Below, piece after piece: positions 46,611 through 58,338 of a stretch of 64,000 bases of DNA (the stretch's first letter is position 1; every line of letters starts with the position of its first letter). Under the pieces are notes generated by a model. It saw only the letters and a program-made list of their open reading frames with translations. It did no database searches and had not been told where the DNA came from. The DNA is from Petunia secreta (taxonomy: Eukaryota; Streptophyta; Magnoliopsida; Solanales; Solanaceae): contig JARKIP010000022.1 in the NCBI GenBank assembly GCA_029990175.1, forward strand, positions 21,798,001 through 21,862,000, written 5' to 3'. Made by a program: the position numbers and the translations under genes.

Positions 46611-47308
46611 AGGAATAGGTTGGAGTTAGGGATGACAAAAATATACGGATGACTCAGCATTTGTTCCCCAAGGATTGGTTAGTTAAGTGTTCATTAACTT
46701 GTTTGTAACTATAGTTGTTATTGTCCAGTCTAAACTTTGTACTTCATTAAGTATACTTGTTCAACTGAGTATCACCAGGTTGGGCTAATGTGTTCCCAGG
46801 AAAGAACCTGCACGGTACTTAGAAGGAACCAAGACAAGCATGAGGAACCATGTCCAGGTACATCTACACAGCTATTTTATGTTAAGTGTCAAAACTGAAA
46901 TTGATTGTCAAATATATGTGTTTCAAGGAAGACTTTCCATGTTTGTGTAACCGTCCATAATTATAGGAATAACTCCTTTTGTGGTTAGACTTCTACTAGA
47001 CTAAACCGGACCCCACACTTTTGAAAAAGCCTTAATTGGGTAAGTCTCTGTAACTGTCAAATCTCACACTTTTCCCGGTTTTCTAAAACATCAAAAAGTT
47101 GTTTCTCTCTTCATAGCCTTATCACCTGTTCCCTAGAGAAACCCCCAGCTCCCCATTACTTCTTCTCTGTTCGCACAATCGAAAGAAAGAGAAAGAAAAT
47201 ACTTGCAACAATTCCTCTTCACTTCACTATCTCTTTCTCTATCTAAAATTCAAAAAAAAAAAAAAAAGAAAGAAAAATCCTCTTTCAGAAATCCTAACCA
47301 CAATCAAC
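46611..47308 (+). other. Non-coding interval between pol and the post-pol ORF
   Basis: No credible ORF. It ends in a CT-rich leader-like stretch with an A run near 47250 before ATG 47309. Comparable spacing is seen in the second Sirevirus (60780-61480). Confidence 0.55.
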
Positions 47309-49020
47309 ATGTCACAAGCACAATCTTCATCCGCTTCTCCATCAAAGACCTAAAAGACCCACACTTCTAAAGAATCCACTCCCAAACCTTCAGCCTGTAC
47401 TCTCGCTGAAAGAATCGTTAAAGCTAGGGTAAAATTCCTCAAAAGATCAGGAATAAAGGGCTTCAAGAAGATGGTTTCCAGACCCTCGCTTCCGATGCCG
47501 TCAGTAACAGTCACCGATGAAACACCAGTTGAGGTAAAGCATGACTCAACCCTAACTGATTCTACTATTTTAGACTCTGTAAAAAGTCCTGGAAAATTGA
47601 CTACTGAAACCTTGGTCAAAGGGTTAGATGAAATTATGGAAAAAGTAGAACCTAGTGGAATTTCTGGTAGGGGGAATGCTGGTGAGGAGAACTTGCAGGT
47701 TTTTCAGGAGGAAATTGTGCCTGAGATTAGTTTTCATGTTCCCTTAGTTACTGATGAAGTAGTGGAGGTTAATGTAGTTAAAAATCTGTTAGAAAGACTG
47801 AGAGAAGAGGATTCTGCTGAGTCCCAAAAGGACACAGCCAACGAACCTAGTTCGGAGGCTGTTCCTGTTGAGAAAGCTCATGGGATGTCTGTGTTAGAAG
47901 GTCCTGTAGTTGGAGGACCAAGTTCTGTTTTGGCTGCAAAGGATTTGAGTCAAGAATCTGGTTCTTGCTCAGATCCTATTGTGGCTGAGGATGCAGAACT
48001 AAATTGGACTGATTCTGATGAAGAAAAAGATGAGAAAATTCTGGAGGGTGATGGTGAAAGTGAGAAAGTTGAGGGAGAGAAAAAGAAGAGTGTAAAGAGA
48101 AAGTTTGGGGAAGAAGATGAGACGCTGTTGGAAGAGGGTGAAGAAGAGGAAGCTGTATTTGTGAGTGAGACAAAGCCTGAAACAGATAAGAGGATGAGTC
48201 TATTGAAAGGGGGAAAGGCTGTGTCCAAAAGCAGGTTGGCGGATGAGAATGATGAGGACTCTCAGGAGGAGAAGACTGAGAGTGATGATAAAGCTACTGC
48301 TTAGCCAGCATCTAGAAGGGTGGCTACCAGGTCTGCCCTGAAGCGCAGCTAGAAAAGGTAGAAAAGCTTGAAAAGAAGGTCAAGAAAGTGAGTAATGGAA
48401 AACAAGAGGAGAATAAAAATGAGAAAAATGTTGTTGAAGCTAAGGAAGAAAGTGATGAAGCAGGGAGTTTTGTTGAGCCCAGTGATTCAGATACAGATAG
48501 TGAGCTAGAAAGCAAGAAAAAGAAGAAAGACACTGATGAGGAGGTCGACAGAGCAGCCTTCTTTGCAAGGCACCAAGTATTGGCTGGAAGAATCTTGAGT
48601 GACCTTCAGGAGCACAACATGAAACCTCTACTAAGGAAGGTGGAGGATCAAGGCTGGTTGAACCTCTTTGCTAAGAAGGACAAGTTTCTGTATTCTGAGG
48701 AGATTAGGGAGTTTTACTCAAACTGCAGAGTGGTTGCTAGAAGAGTGTTTTCAGTTGTCAAGAGAGTAGAGATTGAGTTTGGAAAGACAGAGCTGGGGGT
48801 AATGCTTGAAGTTCCTGCTGAGGGTTATTGCAGGTATATCAAGCTGATGTGGCGAAAAAGGACTGATGGTGTGACTCCTCTGAGTGTGATGGAAAAATTC
48901 TCAGGAAAAACCAAACTCAGAAAAGAAAGAAAAGTTGATAAGAAAGAAATGGAGCCGGCTCTTCAGTTACTTTTTGAGTTTGTTCATATGTTTCTATTGC
49001 CAGGGGGGAAGGAACAGTGA
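47309..49020 (+). pseudogene. Sirevirus post-pol ORF (env-like position; plant transposon-protein domain)
   Basis: Start MSQAQSSSASPSKT at 47309, TAA at 47351-47353, then an open frame to TAG 48302-48304. A shifted frame 48388-49020 continues. The N-terminal two thirds are acidic and low complexity (Glu/Asp/Ser/Lys runs, a basic KRKFGEE). The C-terminal part (about 48541-48900) has the fold signature of the family annotated as putative plant transposon protein: a WLNLFAKKDK, IREFYSNCRV, LGVMLEVPAEG order. No signal peptide or transmembrane helix is visible, so an envelope role is not supported. A related fragment lies at 61480-61741. Confidence 0.75.
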
Positions 49021-49349
49021 GGCTAGTGCACTTGAACTTGAAGACCTGAGTCCTACCTTCTTTCCTTCGTGTCCTTGTTAAAATCCCTTTTTTATCTCTT
49101 TCTATGTCCTTCCTTGATGTATGATTTTAAGATAATCTTTTAAAGTTGTGTACTTAATAGGGGCTGTGTGGTTGTCACGCCCTGGATAACTAGTTTTAAA
49201 TTTATTTTGCTTGAATTGGGTCTGTTCTTAATATATCTGGTTCTACTTGGGCCCTTAGCCTTATTCCTGTGTGTTTATTTTCAGTTGACTTGATTGCCTT
49301 GTTCTCTAGACTGGATGGTACTAACTTGTTCCTGCAGGATTTTGGATCT

Positions 49350-49510
49350 TTTCGATGATGCCAAAAGGGGAAAGAAGGAAATGTTGGGGGTGTTTGTGAC
49401 CTAACTCATCTGTTTTATTCAAACTGTATTTTTGTTTTTGTATTCTTGGTAATTTTTTCTGTTCAGGTTCTTTGGCAACATTTGTTTGTCATCATCAAAA
49501 AGGAGGAATT
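49350..49510 (+). promoter_or_regulatory. Polypurine tracts upstream of the Sirevirus 3' LTR
   Basis: The main tract AAAAAGGAGGAATT ends at the LTR (49497-49510). A second purine-rich tract CCAAAAGGGGAAAGAAGGAA lies at about 49360-49379. Repeated polypurine tracts before the 3' LTR are described for Sireviruses. Confidence 0.6.
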
Positions 49511-50387
49511 TGTTGAGGTAAATGTATGAATAATGACAAACGAGAAGGACCCAGCAGTTCTGAAAGAGAACCTTGTCCTTGTATAGAAGGGCACGACTGA
49601 TCGAAAAGATTGTGGATTGTAAATCCTTACAGAACTAGGAAAAGTGGCGCGTGTACGAGTATGCATCCTAGTCAGCTAAAAGAGATTGTGCCGTGGCTGT
49701 GTCTTCGAAGTACGAATACGAGTTGGAACTAAACAAGGAAAGAGTCACAGGAAATCTTGTCTTGCTATAATTACAAGGTTTCCTTGTGGAACTCAACTAG
49801 GGTTCTGAAGCCCATATAAAAGCAAGTAGTTCATGCAGCCGAAAAGTAGTTATTCACAAACTGAGAGTTGAGAGCATACACAGGAGATTCAACAACTTTC
49901 AACGTGACTTAACTGAAGAAGACAACTGGCGAAGTCAAGTAGGTGGAGTCTAGGTATTCTGTCTAGGTTCTTGTTTTGTAAGTTGTCTTATTTTGATACT
50001 ATCATTGTTGTTACCTATCTGCTTAAGTTAGAAGCAATTGTATTAGGTGAACCTTTGACCGATTATTTTGTAAAGCTAGAGTTTAACTTTGTTGAGTTAT
50101 TAGGGTCTATAGTGTAGCCCCTTGATTACAAAGTTTTTTAATCTAAAACTTGCTCTTTGTGTTAGTGGATTGGTTCGAAAATCCCCGAGCGTGGGTCGTG
50201 GTTTTTCTCCCTTGAGCAAGGAGTTTTCCACGTAAAAACACCGTGTTTCTTGAGTCTACTGTTGTGTGTGTTGTGGTGTTTGCAGAGGAAAACTGATTGA
50301 ATCAAGAACCTATCTGGCTCTCACAAAAAATTGGTAGACACTATTCAACCCCTTCTAGTGTCAATAAGAGGTGCTTAGATCATAACA
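49511..50387 (+). repeat. 3' LTR of the Sirevirus
   Basis: 877 bp, collinear with the 5' LTR with scattered substitutions and a few small indels. The conserved Copia box lies at about 50191-50245. Confidence 0.92.
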
Positions 50388-51163
50388 ATATGTTATTTGT
50401 AACATAATGAATCAGCATCCAAACAGTGATTAATGTTTATGCGACTCTCTACTTCTTTCTTGTAATCCGAACGATGGTGACATTTGGATAAAGATTACAA
50501 AGGGTAGTCTTCTTCTTTTCCTTGATTCACTCTTTCTGAGGAGAAACTAATATATCCAGTCCATAATCTTGTAATTTTAAGAAGCCTATGAAGGTTATTT
50601 GAACTTTACTCTTTGATCATTCTTAAAGTTTGAGTTTCTTCTCTTTTTACATCATGGCTTGGCCATGTGGTTGTTTTTCTGAAAAAGGAAAACAAAAAAG
50701 AAGGTTCTATCTGTCAAAAATGAGATGATTCTCGTTTTTAAAGTCTTTTACCAAGACATGTTTCTTCTGAAAGGTTTTTTAAAAGCAAATTGCTTTGTGG
50801 CGCATCCCTATTTGAATTTTTTTTATTGGCGAAACACTTGTAAATTCTTGGTTGCTTTCATCTCGTTTTGGCATTATGCAGAGATGTCCTTTTTCTCTCA
50901 AATTGCAATATAGTTGCAATTGTTACTCTTTTTTTTTTTCTTGTACGAAATATACTTACAGTTGTATTACTCTGCCAACCATGAAGTGTATCGATTGAGA
51001 ATCATATACCTTCACTAGATGAGAATCTTGGTAATGCCATTAAATATGAATCAGAGATCATGGCAATGTTTTTTATGATGTGTTGGACTACATTTTTAAT
51101 ATTAAACTTTATAGTTTTTATCTTAATGGCCATAACATCTTTATTATGTAAATATTTCATTTA
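50388..51163. other. Spacer, no gene recognised
   Basis: AT-rich; short ORFs only, none with a domain. It continues the DNA interrupted by the Sirevirus. Confidence 0.45.
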
Positions 51164-51517
51164 GAGGCCAGTTTTGCCACTGGTCTTTGATTTGAGGCCT
51201 TTTTTTTTATTGATTTTGTATGGGAGTCCACTTTTTGGAACTTCAATCCTTGTGGGCTGAACCTCATACCACAAGGGTTGAAGTTCAACTTTAGCCCACA
51301 AGAGTTGAAGTTTATGCATCTATTCCTACAAGTTCAGCTCTTGTGGGTTGAAATTGAATTTTATACCTTAGCCATGAAGGCCCACAAGGTTTGAAATTCA
51401 GCCCACAAGGTTTGAACTTCAGCCCACAAGAATTGAAGTTCCAAAAAATGGCCTCTCATGTAAAACCACTAAAAAAAGTGGCCTCAAACTCAAGACCACT
51501 AGCAAAAGTGGCTATTC
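51164..51517. mobile_element. Foldback repeat of about 354 bp
   Basis: The first 100 bp or so (GAGGCCAGTTTTGCCACTGG onward) are repeated inverted at the end (AGTGGCCTCAAACTC, AGCAAAAGTGGCTATTC). The middle is made of several copies of a word like CCCACAAGGTTTGAACTTC in both orientations. No ORF of note and no clear target-site duplication. It could be a foldback MITE, or lie within the LTR of the following Copia element. Confidence 0.65.
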
Positions 51518-52115
51518 GTGCACTTTGCCCCTTTATTACCCACTTTCCCGTGATTTTGAAAATGACCATTACTTCTTCATGTTCTTCCATTTTACTACCC
51601 CACTACTCCACTAAATAACCACTCGCTCATGTTCTCCATGTTCATCAGATTTATTATCCCACTGCTTTTTAGAGTTACACTATGGAAGACTACCTATTTC
51701 CTACACCTATAAATAGTGGTCTTCCTACCTTGTTTTGGTGCAAGAAAAAATATCATAGAGTGATGAAATATTGAGAAAGAAAGTGAGTTCTGAGAAAGAA
51801 AAATTCCAAGTCTTTATTCTTTATTCACTTAAAAAAAAGAGTTATATTTTTTGTTGAAGGAAGGTATTTTTTGTGGTGGAGCTTTGGACTCAACAACTAG
51901 TCTAGAGTTTGTTCGAGTTATACGACGTGATCGGGTTGTTGTATCCTGGAAAAGACAAGTCAAGAGTGTTACTGCTAGACCAATGAAGACATTGCTGCAG
52001 TGGACTTGAATCTCCTTAAAGAGAGCGAGATATCCGCGCCTCAGTCTGAAGAATTCTATTTTCTTTATTTATTTTTTCAACTGTAATATTTATTTAAATT
52101 GTATTTTCACCAACA
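51518..52115 (+). repeat. Probable 5' LTR (or its end) of the old Copia element
   Basis: TATAAATA box at 51708-51715. The downstream part (ACATTGCTGCAGTGGACTTG, TCTGAAGAATT) is a type I associate with Solanaceae Copia LTRs. CA at 52115 followed by a degraded TGATG in place of the expected primer-binding site. No second copy in the window to confirm. Confidence 0.45.
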
Positions 52116-52139
52116 TGATGTATGTCTATATTCTGAAAA

Positions 52140-55100
52140 GAGGGATTTGTAGTGTCATAAAGCTTATGGCGGAAAAGGGCTTTGTGTCCTCATTCATATT
52201 AGACAATTCACTAAAAGAAAATTGACCTCATCTCAATGTTTTCTATGTTTTAACCGAGAAGAATCCAAATAAAATTGATAACTCCTCCATGAATGATGAT
52301 GAATTAATTGCCCTTCATGACAAAATTGAAAAGTATGATGATGCATACAAGTGTCGGTATTATTTACTTAATTGTCTATCTGATAAGTTTTATGATTAAT
52401 ATGATAGAACTTACTCTACTGCAAAGAAAAATTGGAAAGCATTGCAGAGTAAGTATGATACCGAGGAGGCAGGAGCGAAAAAAAATATGCTGCTAGTAGA
52501 TTTTTTTGTTTCCAAATAGTAGAAAATAAATCGGTGGTAGACCAAGCTCAAGACTTTATAATGATTGTTGGAGAACTCAGGTCCGACGAAATAAAAATTG
52601 GAGATAACCTTATTGTTAGTGGCATAATAGATAAACTTCCACCTTCTTGGAAAGAATTTCAAAAAACAATGCGCTGCAAACAAAAGGAAATTTTTTTGAA
52701 ACCCTGATAATGCGGAACCGCATGGAAGAAGAGGCAAGAGGACAAGATGCATTTTTACAACCGGAAGAGAGCGCCTTACAACCCGTCACAACAAAGGTAA
52801 ATTTAGTTACTTCAAATAATGTTGCTCTTGATTCTCACTAAAATACTTCTATGAAGCCTAAGAAGAAAACTTTTAAGAAGAATCTTGGTAGACCTCCCAA
52901 GAAAAATAATGATTTTAACAACCAAGCACAAAATCAACAAGTTCAAAATGCGAGACCATGCATTGTCTGTGGCAAGAATGCATATTGCTTGATTTTGCAG
53001 ACTCCGGAAACATGGTCCTACACCTCAGGCAAACGTTACCTAAGATCCATTTGTGGAAGTAATAACATATGTAAACATGGTAGAAAATGTTGATGGATGG
53101 TGGGCTGATTCTGGTGCAAACCGTCATGTTTGCTATGTCAAAGATTGGTTCAAAATTTACACTCCATTTGAGGAGCCCAAAACCATCATGCGTGGTGATT
53201 CACACTGCACTCAAGTGCTTGGAAAGGGAGAGGTCGAATTAAATTCACTTCAGGAAGAGTATTAATGTTGAAAGACGTACTTTGTACTCCTTCCATGAGG
53301 AAAAATTTGATGTCTAGTTTTCTTCTGAATAAGGCAGGCTTCAAAAAAATTATTGAGTCTGATCAAATATGTAATTGTAAAAAATGATATTTTTTTGGGA
53401 AAAAGGTATGCTTGTGATGGGATGTTCAAATTGAATGTTGAGATGAATAAAATTTTCTATTCTTTTTATATGCTCTCTTCTACAAATTTTTGACATGCTC
53501 ATTTATGTCATATTAACGATCGTTATATGGGAATCATGAGTAGTTTAGGATTAATCCCAATGATTAAAGAAGATATTGAAAAGTGTGAGGCTCTTAGCAA
53601 AGCTAAAATCACTAAAAGACCTCATTTCCTAGTTGAAAGAAAAATCGAATTGTTAGAATTAGTTCACACTGATATTTGTCATATTAATGGAGTTTTAACT
53701 CGCGGAGGAAATAGATATTTTATCACTTTTATTGATGATTTTTCTAAATATACAGATGTTTATTTGATGAAAAATAAATGTGATGCATTTGAAAATTTTA
53801 AGAATTATCTCCATGAGGTTGAAAATCATCCGGTAGAAAAATAAAAAGAATTAGAAGTGATACAGGCCGTGAATATGAGTCAAATGAGTTTAATTCTTTT
53901 GTTACATCATTGTGAATAATTCATGAAACTACTCCTCCATATTCTTCTGCTTCTAATGAAGCAGCACAAAGAAAAAATAGAACTTTGGTTGAGTTAACTA
54001 ATGCCATACTTGTTGAGTCAAATGCACATTTAAATTTGTGGGATGAAGCTATTTTAACTGCTTGTTATGTGTTTAATAGGGTGCCTCATAAGAAAATAAA
54101 ATTAACACCATTTGAGTTGTGGAGAGGTCACCAGCCAAATTTGGGATATCTTAGAGTATGGGGTTGTTTAGCCTATGTTAGGCTAATGGATCCCAAGGTA
54201 ACTAAATTGAATAAAAAAGTTGCCACTTGTGCTTTTCTTGGATATGCTTTTAATAGTACACGTTATAGATTTTTTAATCTTTAAGATAATATAATTATGG
54301 AAGCAGGTGATGCTATTTTTCATGAAAATAAATTTTCATTTGATTCTAAAAATAGTGGGGGATCAAAGAAGTGAGAAAAATATTTTATCACTACCTAGTT
54401 CTTCTACTTCTATTTTGAAAAATAAAAAAGTGATGATTTTGAAGCAAGAAGAAGTAAAAGAGCTAGAGTAGAAAACGATTTTGCTCCTGATTATTATGTT
54501 TTTAATGTTGAAAATAACGCCTTTACTTTGCAACAAGCTTTGTCATCGGCTGATGTTTTTTTTTTTTTTTTTGGAAAGATGCTGTAAATGGTGAAATGAA
54601 ATCGCTATTTCGAATAAAACTTGGAAGTTGGTTGATTTACCTCCGGATAGTAAAATAATTGGGTGCAAGTGGGTCTTAAGAAAGAAATTAAAACTAGATG
54701 GATCTGTTGATAAGTACAAGGCTAGACTAGTTGCAAAAGGCTTTAACCAACTAGAAGCTCTAGAATTTTTTGATACTTTTTCTCCGGTAACTAGGATCAC
54801 ATCCATTAGACTTTTAACGACTATTGATACAATTTTTTATTTACATATTCATCAAATGGATGTAAAAACTGTTTTTTAAATGGGATCTAAATGAGGAAAT
54901 ATATATGAAACAATCGGAGGGCTTTGTTGAAGCAGGCCAAGAAAGCAAAGTGTGTAACTTTAACAAATCCCTATATGGCTTGAAATAGGAACCGAAGCAA
55001 TGACATAAATTTTTTTAATTCCTGCATAATTGGAAATGGTTTTAAAGTAAATGAAAATGATAAGTGCATCTCTCATAAATTTTGGAATGCTTCACATGTT

Positions 55101-55463
55101 ATTGTTTGCCTCTATGTTGATGATTTACTAATTTTTGGCTCTAACATGAATATCATTAAAGAAACTAAAAGCATGCTTAGTAGCCATTTTGACATGAAAG
55201 ATTTGGGTGAAGCAAATATTATTCTTGGAATAAAAATTACTAGAACATGTGATGGTATTTTGCTTGATCGCTCAAATTTTGTTGAGAAAATACTGAAAAG
55301 ATATAATTTCATTGATTGTAAGCATGCTTTAACTCCTTTTGATTCAAGTGTTCAATTATTTCATGTGGAAATCAAAAGGAATATGCTAGCTTAATTGGAA
55401 GCTCTCGATATGTGACTAATTGCACTCGGCCTAACATTGCATATGCAGTAGGATTACTTGGCA
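52140..55463 (+). pseudogene. pol: Old Copia gag-pol, many stops and shifts
   Basis: Gag: DELIALHDKIEKYDDA and NWKALQSKYDTEEAGAKK (UBN2-type) near 52290-52500, then NRMEEEARGQD near 52712-52745 and a partial knuckle CIVCGKN near 52959. Protease: WWADSGANRHV near 53100-53133. Integrase: ELVHTDICHINGV near 53659 and CYVFNRVPHKKIKLTPFELW near 54063-54122. RT: GCKWVLRKKLK, YKARLVAKGF near 54715, and catalytic YVDD at 55113-55124. Each domain sits in a different short frame. No intact protein can be made. Confidence 0.82.
54559..54572 (+). repeat. Poly-T run in the old Copia element
   Basis: An uninterrupted T run of about 14-16 bases between the integrase and RT remnants. Confidence 0.7.
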
Positions 55464-55466
55464 GGT

Positions 55467-55986
55467 TGTTGAAGTTTGAGTTTTGATGATTGACAAATAG
55501 GAAGAAGCTGGTGAAGAACCTTGTTCTTAGAAGAAATGTTGGAGGTTCTACCGATAATGAAAAGATGCAAAGATACATTCCCAGTTTGAGATGGAATAGG
55601 AAAGAACCTGGACAGAGCAATTTTAAGAATCCAAATTGGATTAGGATTCCTGCAGGAACGTTCTACCAAGTAGTATAGGAAAGGAAGAAGAATCCTAGTA
55701 GAACTAGGAGAACCTCGCGTAGGAAGGTTCTGCGAAGCAGTGCATAGTTTAATCCTAATTGGATTAGAAGTTCCTTTGGCGCGAAGATAAAAGCCTAAAA
55801 GGTAGCTAGTAAACCCTAGTTGTCTTGGGTGCCAGCTGGAAGTATCTTGGAAGATCTACATAATAATGGGGAGTATTTTCAAAGAGTCCAAGAATGGAAA
55901 AAAGTATGTAGGAGGTAAAAGTATATAAGGAAAGTATTTATTGAGTCTTAATTGGAGAATAATTATTTTCTTTGTCCATCAAGAAG

Positions 55987-56054
<68 letters not shown>

Positions 56055-56749
56055 CTTCATCTATACAGAGAAATATTGAGAGCTCAAAAAATTGACAATT
56101 CTGAAGAGAACACACAGAAGGAATTGACTGGACATGAGGTTCTTCATCAGGTATAATCAATTACAAGTCCAGCAAGGAACATGCAGAAGGAGCTGACTGG
56201 ATGAGGGTTCTTCATCAAGTTGTATTGAGTTTTTGTCTATGTATAGTTCATATGTATTAGGGCTTTGAATTATAACCTATTACGCTTATTTCAGAAGCAT
56301 TTTTTAGGTACTGTATTTAGAGAAAATCTTCTTTTAGGCTAGAGTTAGCTTGAAGGAGTTGCTATGGTCATGGATCGTACGCAGTCTTGCAGTTAGGAGG
56401 ATTCCTAGGCGTGTTTGCAACAATCGAGTTGATTGTAGGCAGTCTAAGGTACTAGAGTTTATTCCCTTGGTTATAGAGTTCTGTAACCTAAAACTTTCTC
56501 ATTTTTTTAGTGAAAGAGTTTTCATAATACCAGATTGTGGGTCGTGGTTTTTCTCCCTTGAGCATGGAGCTTTCCACATAAAAATCCTTGTGCAAGTTTA
56601 TTTCTGCATTTTTATTGTTAGCACAATGTTTAGGAGAAACTCTTCAAAAACCAAGTTCTTGCGGGCACGAGCAAGGTTTTCGGAAGGCAAAAATCGGAAG
56701 ACACTACTCATCCCCTCTAGTGTCTGTTGAAGATTCACCAAGTGTAACA
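55467..56749 (+). repeat. 5' LTR of the second Sirevirus
   Basis: 1283 bp, TG start and AGTGTAACA end. It contains an (AT)n run at about 55988-56054 and the conserved Copia box TGGGTCGTGGTTTTTCTCCC at 56538-56557. The U3 part differs from the first Sirevirus LTR, while the R/U5-type part is similar. Confidence 0.85.
55988..56054. repeat. (AT)n microsatellite
   Basis: About 30 AT dinucleotides with one or two interruptions, inside the LTR of the second Sirevirus. Confidence 0.95.
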
Positions 56750-56751
56750 AG

Positions 56752-56763
56752 TGGTATCAGAGC
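56752..56763 (+). other. Primer-binding site, initiator tRNA-Met (second Sirevirus)
   Basis: TGGTATCAGAGC two bases after the LTR end. Confidence 0.92.
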
Positions 56764-56808
56764 GGGTCTTCTCGTTACTAGGCTAACACATCGAGAAGGA
56801 CTTTATTA

Positions 56809-58338
56809 TGAGTGCACCACCCGATTTTATGGAAGGCCAATGCATCTGTTGTCCACCACTATTCAACGGTGAATGCTATGATTAGTGGAAAGCTCGGATG
56901 GAGACCTTCCTACAAGCAAGAAACTATCAATTGTGGCAAATCACTATTTCTGGTCCCTTGGTTCCTACTAAAGCTGATACTTGTGGGAACAAAGTTAAAA
57001 AAATCTGAAGAGGAACTAAATGAAGAAGATCTCAAAATACTTCAAATGAATGCTGAGGCGATGAAAATACTTTATTGTGGCCTTGGATATGATGTGTACC
57101 AAAGAATCTCAAGGTGCTCAACTGCCAAGGAAATTTGGTATTCATCAGAGACTACCTATAGTGATGAACCAGAGAAGAAACAGGTAAACAATAGTGCCAG
57201 AACCTGTTTCAAGAACCAACATAGCACGTCTAATAAAAGGCGATCGTTGAAAGATGCTGCAAGGCAAGCCCACATAGTAACTTTGGGAGATACGAATAAG
57301 AAAAGTTCTGGAAAATTGAAGTAACAGGTTCTTGAGAAGTCATCCAAGATAATCAAAGAACAAAAGAAGGAACAACCAAGGAACTGTTCCAAGAAGTGGC
57401 AGAAGATATCTTCCAAGTCTTTCAAAAAGGCCATGATAGTAGCACCTCTAGGAGACCTTTCTATTGGTGATTCAAAAAGTAAAAGTAAGAGTGCCCAACT
57501 CACTTTGATGACCAAAAAGAATTAAGAATCAGAAGAACAAAGTGAGAAAGCAACCTTTGCTCTCATGGCAATGTGTGATGAAAAGATCGAAGAGGACATC
57601 CCTGAGGTAAGTTTCTCTGCACTAAGAAGAAATATCTCATCTTTCTCTAAATAGAAACTTGCTAATCTCTTGCTTCTTTTAATTGATAAATTTGAAAGTT
57701 TAAGTGCAGACACGAAACACATATTGTCTTGTTTCAAAAGCTTGAAATTTCAAAACTTAAGTTTGAAAGAAAGAAGTTCTGAACTTGAAGCTGATTTTGA
57801 AAAACTCAAGAACTAGGTTCTTCAGAATGAAACCAACATTGCCGCACTTAAACAGGAAAATAATCAGTTAAAAAAAACTCATAGTAAGAAGGTCCTTAGT
57901 AAGGTTCAAGTGTCCCCTGAAATAAATCTGAAAACCACAAAAGAAAGTATGTGTTGTGAAATTGAAAAGAACAGACTACTTCAAGAAAATCTGGACAAGG
58001 CCAAGTTTGAGCTCATTGGAACCATTCAGTGGAACAGGTCCTCTGATGCTCTTAACATGCTTCATGAGAATCATAAGAGAAAGAAAAGTGGTTCTAAATA
58101 TAAGAAACCCTTATCACAATTAGAATCAAAGAGAATGTATGTTGGAGTGGCGAAGAATAGATTGTGCACTCGTTGTGGTAAAATTGGGTATTATAGAGAT
58201 AGTTGCACAGCTCTATTCAAGGCAATTGAAAAGAACAAAATTTTTGTTTTACCTAATTGGGCTAAAGGAGCTCTAATCCATCAATTCCATCATAAGAAAG
58301 AATCCAAGCTTGTCTGGTTTTCTAAAACTAACCCTTGA
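56809..58338 (+). pseudogene. gag: Gag of the second Sirevirus
   Basis: Start MSAPPDFMEGQ at 56809. The first domain (CPPLFNGECYD, then TAG, YQLWQI, AMKILYCGLGYD) is shifted in frame and merges into 56812-57324. It continues through Lys-rich sequence with stops to ATFALMAMCDEK near 57553. It ends with a coiled-coil-like part and knuckle CTRCGKIGYYRDSC in frame 57910-58338. It ends TNP-TGA as in the first Sirevirus. Only one Gag N-terminal domain is present here, so the double domain of the first Sirevirus is not a family-wide trait. Confidence 0.8.

Larger units (their letters stand above)
40209..50387 (+). mobile_element. Full-length Sirevirus (Ty1/Copia, SIRE-type) with post-pol ORF
   Basis: LTRs 40209-41105 and 49511-50387 begin TGTTGAGGTAAAT and end GATCATAACA. 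An initiator-tRNA-Met primer-binding site directly follows the 5' LTR. The gene order is gag, protease, integrase, RT, RNase H (Copia order), then an extra ORF region 47309-49020 as in Sireviruses. Flanking pentamers AAATG (40204-40208) and ATATG (50388-50392) match at four of five positions, a probable decayed target-site duplication. The LTRs are visibly more diverged (around 5% by eye) than in the CRM-type element. Many stops and shifts; inactive. Confidence 0.92.
51518..55466 (+). mobile_element. Old Copia (Ty1) element, 5' part, interrupted at 55466
   Basis: A probable LTR with TATAAATA at 51708-51715 and an end near CCAACA 52115 precedes heavily damaged gag, protease, integrase and RT. 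Coding remnants stop in RT (TRPNIAYAVG reading near 55426-55455) where a second Sirevirus LTR starts at 55467. The LTR start is not resolved. The density of stops makes this the oldest LTR element in the window. Confidence 0.75.

Noticed and set aside
47309..49020. Calling the post-pol ORF an envelope gene
   Set aside because: No signal peptide, transmembrane segment or cysteine pattern is visible; only the position matches the env-like label.
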